Below, in pieces: positions 18,401 through 26,485 of a stretch of 64,000 bases of DNA. The position numbers and the translations under genes were made by a program. Source of the DNA: Verrucomicrobiota bacterium (GTDB lineage Bacteria; Chlamydiota; Chlamydiia; Chlamydiales; Rhabdochlamydiaceae); assembly GCA_018239715.1 (NCBI GenBank), contig JAFEGW010000007.1, positions 62,001 to 126,000 on the forward strand, written 5' to 3'. The notes below the pieces were generated by a model that worked only from the letters and a program-made list of their open reading frames with translations, did no database searches and was not told the origin of the DNA. The first letter of the stretch is position 1. Every line of letters starts with the position of its first letter.

Positions 18401-19735
18401 GGCCATGTCAAAGCATTCACTGTCTCAGGCAGTGGAATCTATATTCCTTCCATTCCCCATTTTAAAAACATTGCCCTCCAAGTTCACGATCAGGCTAAAA
18501 AAGTAGGTGACTTCAGCTGCGACAAACTCGCCTATCAAGGCGGCAAGTGGGAATCTTCTGCCTTCAATACGATGATTTTTTCTGACCATTTAGCCCATCC
18601 TCTGCAAATCAAATTTATCCTGAGTATCACTCCACAAACCATCACTTTCCAAGGCCCCGCTACGCAAGGGGACATGCAAATCGGAAAATCGACGCTCAAA
18701 CTCTCGCAGATTTTTGGACTCTACGAAGCATCCTATCTTAACCTGAAATGTCTGGCAGCCTTGGATGGCGAGCCTCTGCAATTGATGGCAAAGTTTTCTC
18801 CCGAGTTTGCCGGAGGAGTCCATGTGCAGCATGGCAATGAGCTTCTGAAAATCTCTCTTTCCAACCCTACGACTCTTCAAAAAATGGAAGGGGAGCTCTT
18901 TGGAATGGCTGTGGATCTTGTCCGACAAAACCAAGGATACAGCGGCACCGTGACCCTGAAGGACACGAGCAAACTCGCCGATCTTGCTGATAAAGAAGAG
19001 CTTCGCCACGTACGAGGACTCCAGCTCAAAGGATATTTCGACAAAGGGAACTTTAAAGGTGAGCTTGAAGGGCAAAATGCTTGCCTGAAAGATTATGTCG
19101 TTGAGCAGCTCCACGCCTCTATTGAATATACTCCTTCTCAGTTTCGGTTGAAGAATGTAACACTGCAAGATCCCGCGGGCTCTTTTTCTATCAAAGAATG
19201 CATTGGCACTCGTTTGCAAGACGAATGGAGTGTCTCTATTCCACTTCTCAAAGGACAGGAGATTAAACCCAGCGCAGCTCGTAAACTAGGAGCTCCCCCC
19301 AAAGAGGTTAAACCCCTTCAAATCCGTCATCTTGTCATGACCGGGATTTCGGGCAGCCTGAGTGATTTAAAGTCGTTTAGAGGCCAAGGAACGTTTAATT
19401 TCACCCAGCGTGAAAAAAAAGAGCCTTCTCTCTTCGACATCCCTTCGGCAATATTGAAAGATTTAGGTCTTGATTTTGGTATTTTCACCCCCGTCAGGGG
19501 AGAAGTCGACATCCGGCTCCAAGACGGAAAACTCTTTTTAACCAGGCTTCAAAATACTTTCAGCGAAGACCAGCGCTCAGAATTTTACTTAGCTCCAGGA
19601 CCTTCCTTTATCGATCTCGACGGCAACCTTTCCCTCAATTTACGCATGCAGCAAAATGTCGTTCTTAAATTAGTCGAACCTTTTATGATTGCAGTCCGTG
19701 GAACATGGGAAAAGCCCCAATATTCGCTCCAGTAA
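15410..19735 (+). CDS. Large AsmA/TamB-like envelope protein
   Basis: A 1441-residue protein with an N-terminal signal anchor (FFWSFFVVAALSFSCYAA) and then almost entirely repeating beta-strands with LQG-type turns, as in AsmA, TamB and YhdP proteins. The last 100 residues (VRGEVDIRLQDGKLFLTRLQ, then LRMQQNVVLKLVEPFMIAVR) match the AsmA-like C-terminal region. Such proteins form a long hydrophobic groove between the two membranes and are thought to carry phospholipids. The frame begins with GTG at 15407, but the ATG at 15410 is better placed after GAAGG at 15401. It follows gcvH by 7 bases and overlaps comF by 31 bases. The exact subfamily is uncertain. Confidence 0.7.
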   Translation: MKKFFWSFFVVAALSFSCYAARHWILGASLEFALKKTAGKTVAYNQRSWEDGRLVYQGLSLGEKLHVEQASFDFDFHLFPIFLSCKVHLSSPTLQLDDAESDPVNLAFLLPGKFWTVKLDVSDGSLTAPDGKIYTFDFVSGSEKEEIGKVAVYQNEPLLTCGFNFYAGSLAVDFQMEQAALEKIFPLASIFYPLQQWNVLEGSASAELKGSLDRKTLTFLAGHFSLQNVRWESEDVIFAVDKTVSQIDFQGDMETLLLDTDFKGVDLFWKDLEVVRGEGSILFKPEAMPIFEAHAAVHLGALEGRADLVGQGGIHDKDSLWLEGSLDYVTANNPLKVNFSWADDGESQVLQTHVHNLGKEILNLLSGWFLNWKIEQGRLDGQMTTLLNQGIFQRLQLDKVQVHDLTLNNFSIQEADLQGSINLLSGDIEKLVLQAHEVQGEYQGMKISSASSTLSIKDNIFEPSSAFGKLNHIPLGLQLQGPISSFHASAKLVAGASEWLQLPKNSDEPPVVLELVIDRKQADLEVAGTISCAEDVVQLKGHASLSTSLWEGSFQAPRLCSTFYTPFLKALAPAVKLQGNLSLQGKFSPQGVDTTILGQDLIATAPAFQISMPGQSRELLYHYDFVQKQGRASAKLAPLQLTCPQFPHPVSIAGGDLAYEGTSLSCKGLIGQMGGIDAQGNLSAHWKDQLQVSFTSQKIQGSLKDLLAVTSHFYKLPFPVEGRFVSPPEGVQIHYAHGKYDYRFQAFLKDLQVALTPKLSLYDTSCSLVFDSFDNLLLLSNLHANLNDTLALTSQQIGFKNGAWEFDAIVAHHSQPVLSLQGQAAPTSLGYQVNLSSGKASGSYLKSPLSFLWTPSGKIEQVHGLIHLETSHLLEQLSLLDQCGLFELNSNIREVLEKLQGSMSLRLAHEADRSEYELHGSQIRYATSLFNSVEAVLFNQGNEWIVKRCSLDDIQMKGHVVYQNSKWVIPSWDIDWKDLHLQTAGVYSKEQLDFELQGHVKAFTVSGSGIYIPSIPHFKNIALQVHDQAKKVGDFSCDKLAYQGGKWESSAFNTMIFSDHLAHPLQIKFILSITPQTITFQGPATQGDMQIGKSTLKLSQIFGLYEASYLNLKCLAALDGEPLQLMAKFSPEFAGGVHVQHGNELLKISLSNPTTLQKMEGELFGMAVDLVRQNQGYSGTVTLKDTSKLADLADKEELRHVRGLQLKGYFDKGNFKGELEGQNACLKDYVVEQLHASIEYTPSQFRLKNVTLQDPAGSFSIKECIGTRLQDEWSVSIPLLKGQEIKPSAARKLGAPPKEVKPLQIRHLVMTGISGSLSDLKSFRGQGTFNFTQREKKEPSLFDIPSAILKDLGLDFGIFTPVRGEVDIRLQDGKLFLTRLQNTFSEDQRSEFYLAPGPSFIDLDGNLSLNLRMQQNVVLKLVEPFMIAVRGTWEKPQYSLQ

Positions 19736-20346
19736 AAAGCTTCTTAGAAATCGTCTTTCCGCCCCTCTGCTGGCATTGCGATGAAGCAGCTGTCTTTCCA
19801 CATCCTCTTTGCGACAGCTGCGTGAAACTCCTCGATATTTTGCCCCCTTCCACTCCTCTCATCACTTTTGAAGGGCAAGGTCCCGCGTGGACAATGATCC
19901 AGGCATTGAAGAGCGGCAAAGCTCTCCGTTTAGCGCAGGGCCTTGCCGGCTATATGGCGTTGCAGTATCTTAAACACAATTTCCCTCTTCCTGACCTCAT
20001 TGTTCCGGTTCCTCAATCGCTGCCCCGTGCATTGAAAGTCGGCTACAACCCCAGCCTTCTCCTCGCTCAGCACCTAGGAAAAGCTCTCGATCGCCCCGCC
20101 CTACAGCTACTCAAGCGAAAACGGCAGCTCGTCTGCCAAATGAGAATTGATCGAGAACACCGGTATCGTTTATCTGCTGAAAATTTCCAATGGAAAAAAA
20201 GAGTTCCGATTGCAGAAAAAACCATCTTGATCGTCGATGATGTGATGGGCACAGGCGCCACTTTGCGGGCCTGCGCTCAGCGGCTCAACGAAGGATTTCC
20301 TTTAAAAATCATCCAGATGGCCTGTATCCAGGAAGAGATTTTCTGA
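19705..20346 (+). CDS. comF: ComF family phosphoribosyltransferase-like protein
   Basis: A 213-residue ComF-type protein. An N-terminal four-cysteine zinc ribbon is formed by CWHC and CDSC (about residues 22-40), and the PRPP-binding motif ILIVDDVMGTGATL is near residue 175. IVPVPQSLPRALKVGYNPSLL is the conserved middle motif. ComF proteins help DNA uptake in competent bacteria, but in chlamydiae the role is unproved. Translation starts within the end of the AsmA-like gene, so the two are probably coupled. Two hairpins follow immediately, marking the end of the seven-gene run. Confidence 0.9.
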   Translation: MGKAPIFAPVKSFLEIVFPPLCWHCDEAAVFPHPLCDSCVKLLDILPPSTPLITFEGQGPAWTMIQALKSGKALRLAQGLAGYMALQYLKHNFPLPDLIVPVPQSLPRALKVGYNPSLLLAQHLGKALDRPALQLLKRKRQLVCQMRIDREHRYRLSAENFQWKKRVPIAEKTILIVDDVMGTGATLRACAQRLNEGFPLKIIQMACIQEEIF

Positions 20347-20377
20347 AAATGGACTCAGCGAGTCCATTTTTTGGCTT
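20346..20377 (+). terminator. Intrinsic terminator 1 after comF
   Basis: Stem AAAATGGACT and AGTCCATTTT (10 bp) with loop CAGCG, followed by a T-rich tail. The hairpin starts at the last base of the comF stop codon. Its reverse strand also ends in TTTTC, so it may serve the convergent bactofilin gene. Confidence 0.8.
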
Positions 20378-20381
20378 TTTT

Positions 20382-20402
20382 TGGACTTTTCAAGTCCATT
20401 TT
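20382..20402 (+). terminator. Intrinsic terminator 2 after comF
   Basis: A second stem TGGACTT and AAGTCCA with loop TTC followed by TTTTC. It reuses the same TGGACT core as the first hairpin, so the two look like a duplicated terminator between convergent genes. Confidence 0.7.
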
Positions 20403-20426
20403 CATAATCAACGGATTGTGAGAGCG

Positions 20427-20879
20427 TTATAATTGCTCAGGGGGATTGGAGGCAGAGACATAGACTTGTCCGATAATTGAGACTCCTTCATCCACAGAGA
20501 GGCGGTGAGCTGTAATGTTCCCTTTGACTTCAGCGTTGCCGCGGAGGATCAGGCGATTTTCAACGGTGATGTTGCCTTCCACTTTACCGGAAATCTCAGC
20601 TTCATAGATGTCCATATCGGCTTTCACAAAACCTTCGGGGCCTACGGTGATTTTTCCATCGCCTTCGAATTCTCCTTCAAAAACCCCCTCAATGAGGATT
20701 TCACGCTGGAAAGCGATTTTGCCCATGACGGAGACATTGACTCCGATGACCATTTCAGGTCCGGCATCAGGTTCTTGTTTGTAGAGAGGAGCTTCGGTGG
20801 CAAATGGAGCGGGTGGGGCTTGAAGAGTTCCTTCTTTCTGGATTCCGCGCTCTAAGAAATTCTTGGCAAACTTGAACAT
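20427..20879 (-). CDS. bacA: Bactofilin
   Basis: A 150-residue polymer-forming bactofilin (DUF583). The core, residues about 45-140, is a short right-handed beta-helix of repeats such as REILIEGVFEGEFEGDGKI and KVEGNITVENRLILRGNAEV. It is flanked by a Pro/Ala-rich N-terminal tail and a short C-terminal tail. Chlamydia has one bactofilin (CT276 as I recall) involved in cell size and division. Here it is separated from dnaA by an inserted AbiE module. The ribosome site AAGAGGTG precedes the ATG at a normal distance. Filament formation at the membrane or the peptidoglycan ring is inferred from the family. Confidence 0.93.
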   Translation of the reverse strand: MFKFAKNFLERGIQKEGTLQAPPAPFATEAPLYKQEPDAGPEMVIGVNVSVMGKIAFQREILIEGVFEGEFEGDGKITVGPEGFVKADMDIYEAEISGKVEGNITVENRLILRGNAEVKGNITAHRLSVDEGVSIIGQVYVSASNPPEQL

Positions 20880-21008
20880 AAGACACCTCTTAATTTCTAA
20901 ATATCAGTCTAGTCTTTGTTCCAAAACAAAAATTTTAGACCCCTTGCATATCAAGTATCGTCGCTTTTCTGGATGATTTTAGCAAGAGCTGGAGCCTCTC
21001 GAATTAAT

Positions 21009-21908
21009 TCATCGCGAGAAGGAAGCAGTCTCTTTATTGGCAAGAAGTGATTCTAATTTAGTTCTCAATTCTCCTATTACAAGGGAACATTCAGGTAGAT
21101 CAGACACAAGATTGCCAAGCCACTGTTTCCATGTTCTTTTTACTGTTTCCATCATAACGTGATCAAAGAACGACTCAGCTCCCACAAAACGTACGTTTTT
21201 AGGATCGCATTTTTTTTGTAATAGTATCGGGAAATTTTCCAAAAGCAGATCAGATTCAAATGTAGTGAAAATACGCCATAAATCGTAGTAGTCTCTCGTG
21301 CGAGAACGATCACGGCCTTCCTCATGCAATTTTTTTGTCTTTTGCAAAATTGCGCGGAGTTTTTCCAAAACGATTTCTTCTAGAGAATACGTCTGAATTG
21401 GCGTATCAATTCTTTCGTCGTAAGGGTGAATGATCTGTTTCGTAACAGGGGGAAATAAGACTGTTTCTTGCATTGTAATTTCAATCTTCGCAGAAATCAG
21501 CGGCTCACGCTGCCTTGGAAATTGCGCTTTTACTTTGAAAGCCTCTTGTTCAAAAGGATGATCGTCTTTTTCCTCATATCGCTCAATAACCAGATGGATT
21601 TCTGCAAATTCATTCATTTTCTGTTCAGCTATCTTGCAGGCTTCTGTTACGGCAGATAAAAGCTTTTCTTTTCTAGGAATGGATGCAACGACAGAAAAAT
21701 CTAAATCTTCAGAAAACCGGTAATTCCCAAAATAACATTTTTTTAAAGCCGTTCCGCCCTTGAAGATAAGGGTGTCTTTCAGAGAAGAATGTTCATATAA
21801 GCCAGATAAAATCCATGAGAGAAGGTAATCTTGCTGAATCGTTTCAAATGTTAATCCACTCTTTTTTCTCTCTCTGTCTAAGCGATTGCGTAATGGCATG
21901 ATATTCAT
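21009..21908 (-). CDS. AbiEii/AbiGii-type nucleotidyltransferase toxin
   Basis: Toxin of a type IV toxin-antitoxin system. The nucleotidyltransferase motifs GGTALKK and RFSEDLDFS are in the first 80 residues. EEIVLEKLRAIL and RDYYDLWRI further on match the AbiEii family. These enzymes transfer nucleotides onto tRNA acceptor ends or related targets. The frame is open to an ATG at 21929, but the ATG at 21908 overlaps the antitoxin stop as ATGA, the usual arrangement, giving 299 residues. All catalytic motifs appear intact. The pair lies between dnaA and the bactofilin gene, which I remember as neighbours in Chlamydia, so it is an accessory insertion. Confidence 0.9.
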   Translation of the reverse strand: MNIMPLRNRLDRERKKSGLTFETIQQDYLLSWILSGLYEHSSLKDTLIFKGGTALKKCYFGNYRFSEDLDFSVVASIPRKEKLLSAVTEACKIAEQKMNEFAEIHLVIERYEEKDDHPFEQEAFKVKAQFPRQREPLISAKIEITMQETVLFPPVTKQIIHPYDERIDTPIQTYSLEEIVLEKLRAILQKTKKLHEEGRDRSRTRDYYDLWRIFTTFESDLLLENFPILLQKKCDPKNVRFVGAESFFDHVMMETVKRTWKQWLGNLVSDLPECSLVIGELRTKLESLLANKETASFSR

Positions 21909-22660
21909 ATGTTTTCTCGGATTTTCCATTTTGCATTGTAAGGTCCTTTTGCAGGACCACTAGGATCAAATTTACAATAACTTTTCATTGGAAGTTTTAG
22001 CAGTGGATCCAAGTATTTTTCTTCAACTCCCAATCCATCAAGAATTAAGCCTAGACGTTTTGCAACCGCTTTCTCGAGCTTTAAGGCATATTCGATAATG
22101 ATCTGGATACGAATTTTATCTTTAGCCATTTCAAAAGCATGCAGGACTTCGCTAAAATCACCGCAGTATTCAGGCGATGTAAGTCCATCAAGCAGAGTTT
22201 TTTCGAGATTCGTTATTTGCGCTTTCATTTCATCTACCCAAATCGTTTCTATGCCAAAGTAGTGTTCCTTTTTAACCTGAATGAAACGAAATATGGTTTT
22301 AGCCAAAGATCTGGGGATAGAAGTCCCTTGGGGAGTAACAGCAAATATCTTATTCGGAGTTTGCTGAGTGATATGATGATAATGCATCGCTGTCCAGTGA
22401 CTTATTGCAGATGGAGTGACAAGAGCCATCGCTATAGCAAATTCATGGGGAGCCGGACCATAGGCGGCAATTGCGTAGACACCTCGTTTAAGACGCGTTA
22501 CCCAGCCCCCGTTTTTCAGATGAAATAGAGCTTCGGAAACATATGAGGGATTCATCCCTATTTCTAGAGCAGCGGTTTGGGCATGTTCTGTAGAGAAAAT
22601 CCTCAATCCCTTATTAGCTAGGTGTCTTAAAAGGTTGATGCCCAAAACGGAATTCTTCAT
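21905..22660 (-). CDS. AbiEi-type antitoxin
   Basis: A 251-residue antitoxin and repressor. The N-terminal winged helix-turn-helix region (FSTEHAQTAALEIGMNPSYV, then LHHLKNGG-type helix and a wing RLKRGVYAI) and the AbiEi middle region (AISHWTAMHYHHIT) fit the family. The C-terminal half ends with ENLEKTLLDGL-type helices that in AbiEi bind or counter the toxin. AbiEi proteins repress their own operon by binding inverted repeats; a 31-base dyad lies 20 bases upstream of the start (22681-22711). The gene overlaps the toxin start by ATGA. Complete in sequence. Confidence 0.87.
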   Translation of the reverse strand: MKNSVLGINLLRHLANKGLRIFSTEHAQTAALEIGMNPSYVSEALFHLKNGGWVTRLKRGVYAIAAYGPAPHEFAIAMALVTPSAISHWTAMHYHHITQQTPNKIFAVTPQGTSIPRSLAKTIFRFIQVKKEHYFGIETIWVDEMKAQITNLEKTLLDGLTSPEYCGDFSEVLHAFEMAKDKIRIQIIIEYALKLEKAVAKRLGLILDGLGVEEKYLDPLLKLPMKSYCKFDPSGPAKGPYNAKWKIRENI

Positions 22661-22680
22661 AACTTAAATGTATCTCATAT

Positions 22681-22711
22681 GTCGATATTAGGACAATATC
22701 CAATTATCGAC
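22681..22711 (-). promoter_or_regulatory. Candidate AbiEi operator (31-bp dyad)
   Basis: Outer arms GTCGATA and TATCGAC are perfect inverted copies and inner GGA and TCC are also symmetric. The dyad ends 20 bases before the antitoxin ATG and overlaps a possible -35 (TTGGAT) whose -10 (TATGAG) is 18 bases on. AbiEi is known to autoregulate through such repeats. Confidence 0.6.
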
Positions 22712-22799
22712 GTTTCAAAAACATGCTCCAAATTATTTTAATCTATTGAAAATGAGTTGGTTACAGAAAAAGCAACTGAAGTTTAAGTACGCAAGAGGT

Positions 22800-24128
22800 C
22801 TACTCTTCTAGGTTACGGCGGGCCATTTCTACTTTCCGCCTTAAAGTTTCATCGCTGGCGAGCAGGTCGCTGATTTTTTTCCAGGCGTGGAGAAGGGTTG
22901 AATGGGTTTTTCCTCCGAAGGAGGAGGCGAGTTTCATGAGAGAGTCAGTCATAAGTTCTTTAGCCAGGTACATGGCGACTTGGCGGGGCAGAGCGACGTT
23001 TTTTTGCCGGGAAGTTCCTCGTAGATCGCTGACGCGGACTTCAAAAACGGTTCCGACACATTGCAAGATATGATCGACAGAGACCCGTTTTTGAGGATTA
23101 TGCTGGAGGAGCTCGCCCAGGGTGTTTTCTACGACTTCTTCGGTGACTTCTTTGCCGATCAGCCGAGAAAACGCCGACAAGCGGTTGATCGCACCTTCGA
23201 GCTGACGGACGTTGTTATAAATATGCTCGGCGATAAAGAAAGCGACTTTATGAGGAAGACGGATGCCGCGGAGTTCCGCTTTGTGTTGCAAAATGGCCAC
23301 GCGGGTTTCGATGTCAGGTGCGCCGATATGGGCTACGAGGCCCCACTCCATGCGGGCGACGAGACGCTCGGAGAGTTTAAGTTGGGAGGGAGGTTTATCG
23401 CAGGTGATGACAATCTGCTTATTTTGATTGATGAGGCTCTCAAACGTGTTGCAGAACTCATCTTCAAAGTTGAGCCGGTTTTGCAAGAATTGGATATCAT
23501 CGACGAGTAGAATATCGAGAGATCGATAGAACCTTTTCATCCGGTCCATCGTTTTATTTTTTAGGTTATCGACGATATCGTTGATGAATCCTTCGGTCGT
23601 GATGCAATGGATTTTGAGTTTTTTATGATGCAGTTTGATGTAATGACCGATCGCGTGGAGCAGGTGAGTTTTGCCCAGACCCACGCCGCCATGGATAAAA
23701 AGAGGATTGTAAGATTTGCCGGGATGGGAAGCGACTCCTAAAGCAGCCGATTTGACGAATTGATTCGAGGCCCCTTCGATAAAATTTTCGAAAGTATAAT
23801 GAGGGTTGAGTTTAAAACTGTCTTGAGGAGGCGGGGGAGAAGGCGCTTGTTGTACGACAGGCTGTTTTTTAGCCTCTTCTGCAATGACGAATTTTAACGC
23901 GAGATCGCCGTTGGTTTTGAGGGGGATAAAGCCAGCGAGATCTTTTTTGTAATTTTGGAGAAGGTATTCTTGCACAAAGATGTTGGGAACGAGGAGGACG
24001 AGTTCATCGGTTGCGCTGTCAGCAACTTGGATCGGAGCAATCCAATTTTGGAATTCAGCGGCAGAACATCGTTCTTCGATGTAGGCGAGAAAATCGGACC
24101 AGATGTCTGCCTGATTTTTGGTTAACAT
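22800..24128 (-). CDS. dnaA: Chromosomal replication initiator DnaA
   Basis: Initiator that binds DnaA boxes and opens the origin. The 442 residues contain domain I (1-80), a short Pro-rich linker (about 90-105), the AAA+ domain III with Walker A GGVGLGKT at 147-154 and Walker [10 protein letters not shown], and the C-terminal DNA-binding domain with the signature [15 protein letters not shown]. Chlamydiae carry two dnaA genes; the order with the TPR and CT273-like genes matches CT275 (dnaA_2) as I recall. Its linker is shorter than in E. coli. No DnaA-box cluster was seen next to it, so this is not obviously the origin. Confidence 0.97.
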   Translation of the reverse strand: MLTKNQADIWSDFLAYIEERCSAAEFQNWIAPIQVADSATDELVLLVPNIFVQEYLLQNYKKDLAGFIPLKTNGDLALKFVIAEEAKKQPVVQQAPSPPPPQDSFKLNPHYTFENFIEGASNQFVKSAALGVASHPGKSYNPLFIHGGVGLGKTHLLHAIGHYIKLHHKKLKIHCITTEGFINDIVDNLKNKTMDRMKRFYRSLDILLVDDIQFLQNRLNFEDEFCNTFESLINQNKQIVITCDKPPSQLKLSERLVARMEWGLVAHIGAPDIETRVAILQHKAELRGIRLPHKVAFFIAEHIYNNVRQLEGAINRLSAFSRLIGKEVTEEVVENTLGELLQHNPQKRVSVDHILQCVGTVFEVRVSDLRGTSRQKNVALPRQVAMYLAKELMTDSLMKLASSFGGKTHSTLLHAWKKISDLLASDETLRRKVEMARRNLEE

Positions 24129-24157
24129 ACGCTTAATGTTTTATCACGCCGTTGGAT

Positions 24158-24553
24158 TTAAGTGTAAGCGAGAAGAAGCGCCGATGCTTGGTTGGCAATC
24201 GTTGCGTCCGAATGGCTCACGAGAGCTTTGGCTTGAGCAATTGCTTGACGCCGATAACCTAACGCAAAGAGAGCCTTGACGCGATTGAGCAGTGTAAGCG
24301 CATGGCTAGGCTCGAGTTTTAAAGCTTGTTCAATCGTGTTGAGAGCTTGCAGGTTTTGGCCTGTTTCTAAATAGAGGCCGCCGAGAGTTTGCAAATCGTA
24401 GGCGTTGCTTTGATTAAATGTCACAAGAGCTTCGAAAAAGGATTGCGCGATATCGAACTTGCCCTGTTTCAAATAGGCATAACCTAAGTATCTTAAGTCT
24501 TCTAATGCTTCGGAATCCCAACCTACAATTTCTGACCATTTGAGAGAGCTCAT
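24158..24553 (-). CDS. Small TPR protein (CT274-like)
   Basis: A 131-residue protein made of three to four tetratricopeptide repeats: LRYLGYAYLKQGKFDIAQSF, then LQTLGGLYLETGQNLQALN, then a third ending ALGYRRQAIAQAKAL. In size and repeat layout it resembles SycD/LcrH-type type III secretion chaperones, and its position beside dnaA and the CT273-like gene matches CT274 of Chlamydia from memory. The frame opens at a GTG (24562) overlapping the upstream stop, but the ATG at 24553 is better spaced from AAGGGG. Chaperone function is inferred, with no partner identified. Confidence 0.8.
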   Translation of the reverse strand: MSSLKWSEIVGWDSEALEDLRYLGYAYLKQGKFDIAQSFFEALVTFNQSNAYDLQTLGGLYLETGQNLQALNTIEQALKLEPSHALTLLNRVKALFALGYRRQAIAQAKALVSHSDATIANQASALLLAYT

Positions 24554-24558
24554 GATGA

Positions 24559-25020
24559 TCACCCCTTTTGGTACTGTTTACAGCGCGACACAATATCTAT
24601 CAAGTCTTTGTTTAATGCATTCATGAGTGTCATGAGTTGGAGCATCATGTTTTTTTCATTTTCCCAGGCGTCTTTATCGTCTTCTTCTCCGGAAGCTCTT
24701 TCGATTCGAGCGATCAGCGTATCTTGCTGTTCATCCGATCCTAAAAAAGTGACGAGCTGAGAGGTGAACAAACGGCGTCTTTGGCCACTATATCCTTGAG
24801 GCATTTGAAACTGGGCCCATGTCGGATTGCGGCGGGTGATTCCTAAGAGGATTTCAACTTGTGATTGAGAAGCCGGAAGGTTGACCTCTGTTTTAACATG
24901 CTGGGAAATCGTATCGGCTTCCTGGATGATCGGCTTAGTCTCTGCCAGGAGCTCTTGATCTTTCGCCCATCGGATAGATACATCCAGCGGGAGATTAGAA
25001 ACAGTTTTTGGTTCAACCAC
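24559..25020 (-). CDS. Chlamydia-specific hypothetical protein (CT273-like)
   Basis: A 153-residue soluble protein, mostly helical, with a conserved-looking centre RRNPTWAQFQMPQGYSGQRR and an acidic C-terminal helix. There is no signal peptide or membrane helix. Position upstream of the TPR gene and dnaA, with a 4-base overlap to the TPR frame, equals CT273 as I remember it; it may be the DUF5399 family. The start is GTG at 25020 with GGAAG upstream. The same frame reads further upstream through several stops. A role near type III secretion is suggested only by the neighbour. Confidence 0.65.
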   Translation of the reverse strand: MVEPKTVSNLPLDVSIRWAKDQELLAETKPIIQEADTISQHVKTEVNLPASQSQVEILLGITRRNPTWAQFQMPQGYSGQRRRLFTSQLVTFLGSDEQQDTLIARIERASGEEDDKDAWENEKNMMLQLMTLMNALNKDLIDIVSRCKQYQKG

Positions 25021-25095
25021 GATAGGCTTCCTTATAACGGGCCGCTTTTAAACTTAAGACTCGACCGGCTGCGGCTTTGCCGGATCGATGTCTTG

Positions 25096-25155
25096 CTAAA
25101 CCTCAGACCCTTGCGGCCGATTTGTTAGCTGAGTAAGTTTAGCAATCTTAGCCAT
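25096..25155 (-). CDS. Possible 19-codon leader peptide
   Basis: An ATG at 25155 with a strong AAGGAG site opens MAKIAKLTQLTNRPQGSEV, stopping at TAG. It lies 75 bases upstream of the CT273-like GTG start and in the same frame. After the TAG the frame stays open for 13 codons, and a second frame downstream encodes a basic peptide. It may be a leader peptide, or the eroded N-terminus of a once longer gene. Confidence 0.35.
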   Translation of the reverse strand: MAKIAKLTQLTNRPQGSEV

Positions 25156-25306
25156 TTATATCAGCTCCTTCAGAAAGCAGTCTCATATTCCTGTTTACTC
25201 CAAATCAAAATTTGACTCAATAAGCGAAGTTTTTCTAGAAGAAATGCTGTTAGTATAAACTTTCTTAATGTAAACTTAAGTTCCTTCTATTAGGTGAGGA
25301 ATAAAA

Positions 25307-26428
25307 ATGGTTGCTTTAACACGCAATGATATTAATAAAATTATTTACGAGTTTGATCGGGTTCATTTTCCGCATGTTACGAAGCCGGCATCGAGAATAG
25401 AGGGAGGAGACAACTACGTTAAGACCAATCTCTTTGAAAGACATTTATTGGAAGATCGAGGTCTTCCAGTCGAGATTGTGGATAACATTGCTCGTCTTCA
25501 TCTCATGTCTTCACCCTCGATTGGAGCCCTGCTTCTTTATTATAAAGGCTCTCCTACTTTTAAGCGCCCTGCGGAGATTACTTTAAATGGTCGCTGTCTC
25601 GAGGGAGCTTCCAAAGCTTTGCTAGTTCACATGGGAATCCAGCTGGCACAGGAAAGGACGGAGCTCGCAGGTTTCAAACAACTCATCACGCTTGTGCTCA
25701 ACGAGTACCTTCATAAGCTCGGTATAAACGATAAGCTGGAAATGATAAGAAAAATTGAAGGAACTACCTTCCAAATTCAGAACGACGCACTCCCTCCGGG
25801 TAACACTCTTTCTGACAAATTAGCCCAACTTAAAAGTAGATTGCAAATCGATCAAGGGCGATGGAGCAAAGCAAAGGTAGAGCTTCAATTGATTTCATGG
25901 AGGGTGCAATTGCTGGTGGCCCGAGTTTTAGATTCCATTTTCTTCAAGATTGGTATTGGTGCCGGAACCCTATATTGCGGATTCCGCCTTATGATTTGGT
26001 CTCAAACTTTTAAAGAAAAATTCCCGCGTGTCATGGATAAAATTTTGGAAGCAATTCTTGAGGACCCTCACTCAAAAAGAAATCCGACTTTGAAAGAGGT
26101 TGGCATTGTATTATTGGGCTTGTCGAGTTTGATTGGGACGATCGTGTTTGCATTAGTGCAGGGGGAAAAGTTTCTACAAGCTTACTTTCCTAATTTTTTG
26201 GCGATTTTAAAAACGGTCAATTGGTCAGATCCAGGGCAATGGATAGCAGGCATTTGTACTGTCATGTTTTTTTCTGGCGAAATGCTTGCAGAGCGGGTTG
26301 CTCGATCGATGGATCAAGCGGTTGTCGAAGCAGCTCAAAAAAGATATGTCCAAGAAAAGACCCCTTCTGTTATCGAGAAATGGACTCAGTTAGTTCTAAA
26401 TCAGCCAATCCAAGCCGGATCAGCTTAA
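25307..26428 (+). CDS. Unknown protein with C-terminal membrane segments
   Basis: A 373-residue protein I do not recognise. The first 200 residues are soluble and helical. From about residue 205 there are hydrophobic stretches: LDSIFFKIGIGAGTLYCGF, then GIVLLGLSSLIGTIVFALV, then WIAGICTVMFFSGEMLA. There is no signal peptide. The ribosome site AGGTGAGGA precedes the ATG. Chlamydial inclusion membrane proteins have paired hydrophobic helices, but here the two main helices are not tightly bilobed, so Inc status is uncertain. It is co-directional with the next two genes across a 57-base gap. Confidence 0.5.
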   Translation: MVALTRNDINKIIYEFDRVHFPHVTKPASRIEGGDNYVKTNLFERHLLEDRGLPVEIVDNIARLHLMSSPSIGALLLYYKGSPTFKRPAEITLNGRCLEGASKALLVHMGIQLAQERTELAGFKQLITLVLNEYLHKLGINDKLEMIRKIEGTTFQIQNDALPPGNTLSDKLAQLKSRLQIDQGRWSKAKVELQLISWRVQLLVARVLDSIFFKIGIGAGTLYCGFRLMIWSQTFKEKFPRVMDKILEAILEDPHSKRNPTLKEVGIVLLGLSSLIGTIVFALVQGEKFLQAYFPNFLAILKTVNWSDPGQWIAGICTVMFFSGEMLAERVARSMDQAVVEAAQKRYVQEKTPSVIEKWTQLVLNQPIQAGSA

Positions 26429-26485
26429 TCCAGGTGCTTTTTTAGGCTTTTTCACATATAGTATCCTCTTATTTCCGAGGTGGAT

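Noticed and set aside
22661-22799. Replication origin next to dnaA
   Set aside because: No clustered DnaA boxes and no strong AT-rich unwinding element were seen there; chlamydial dnaA_2 is not known to mark the origin.
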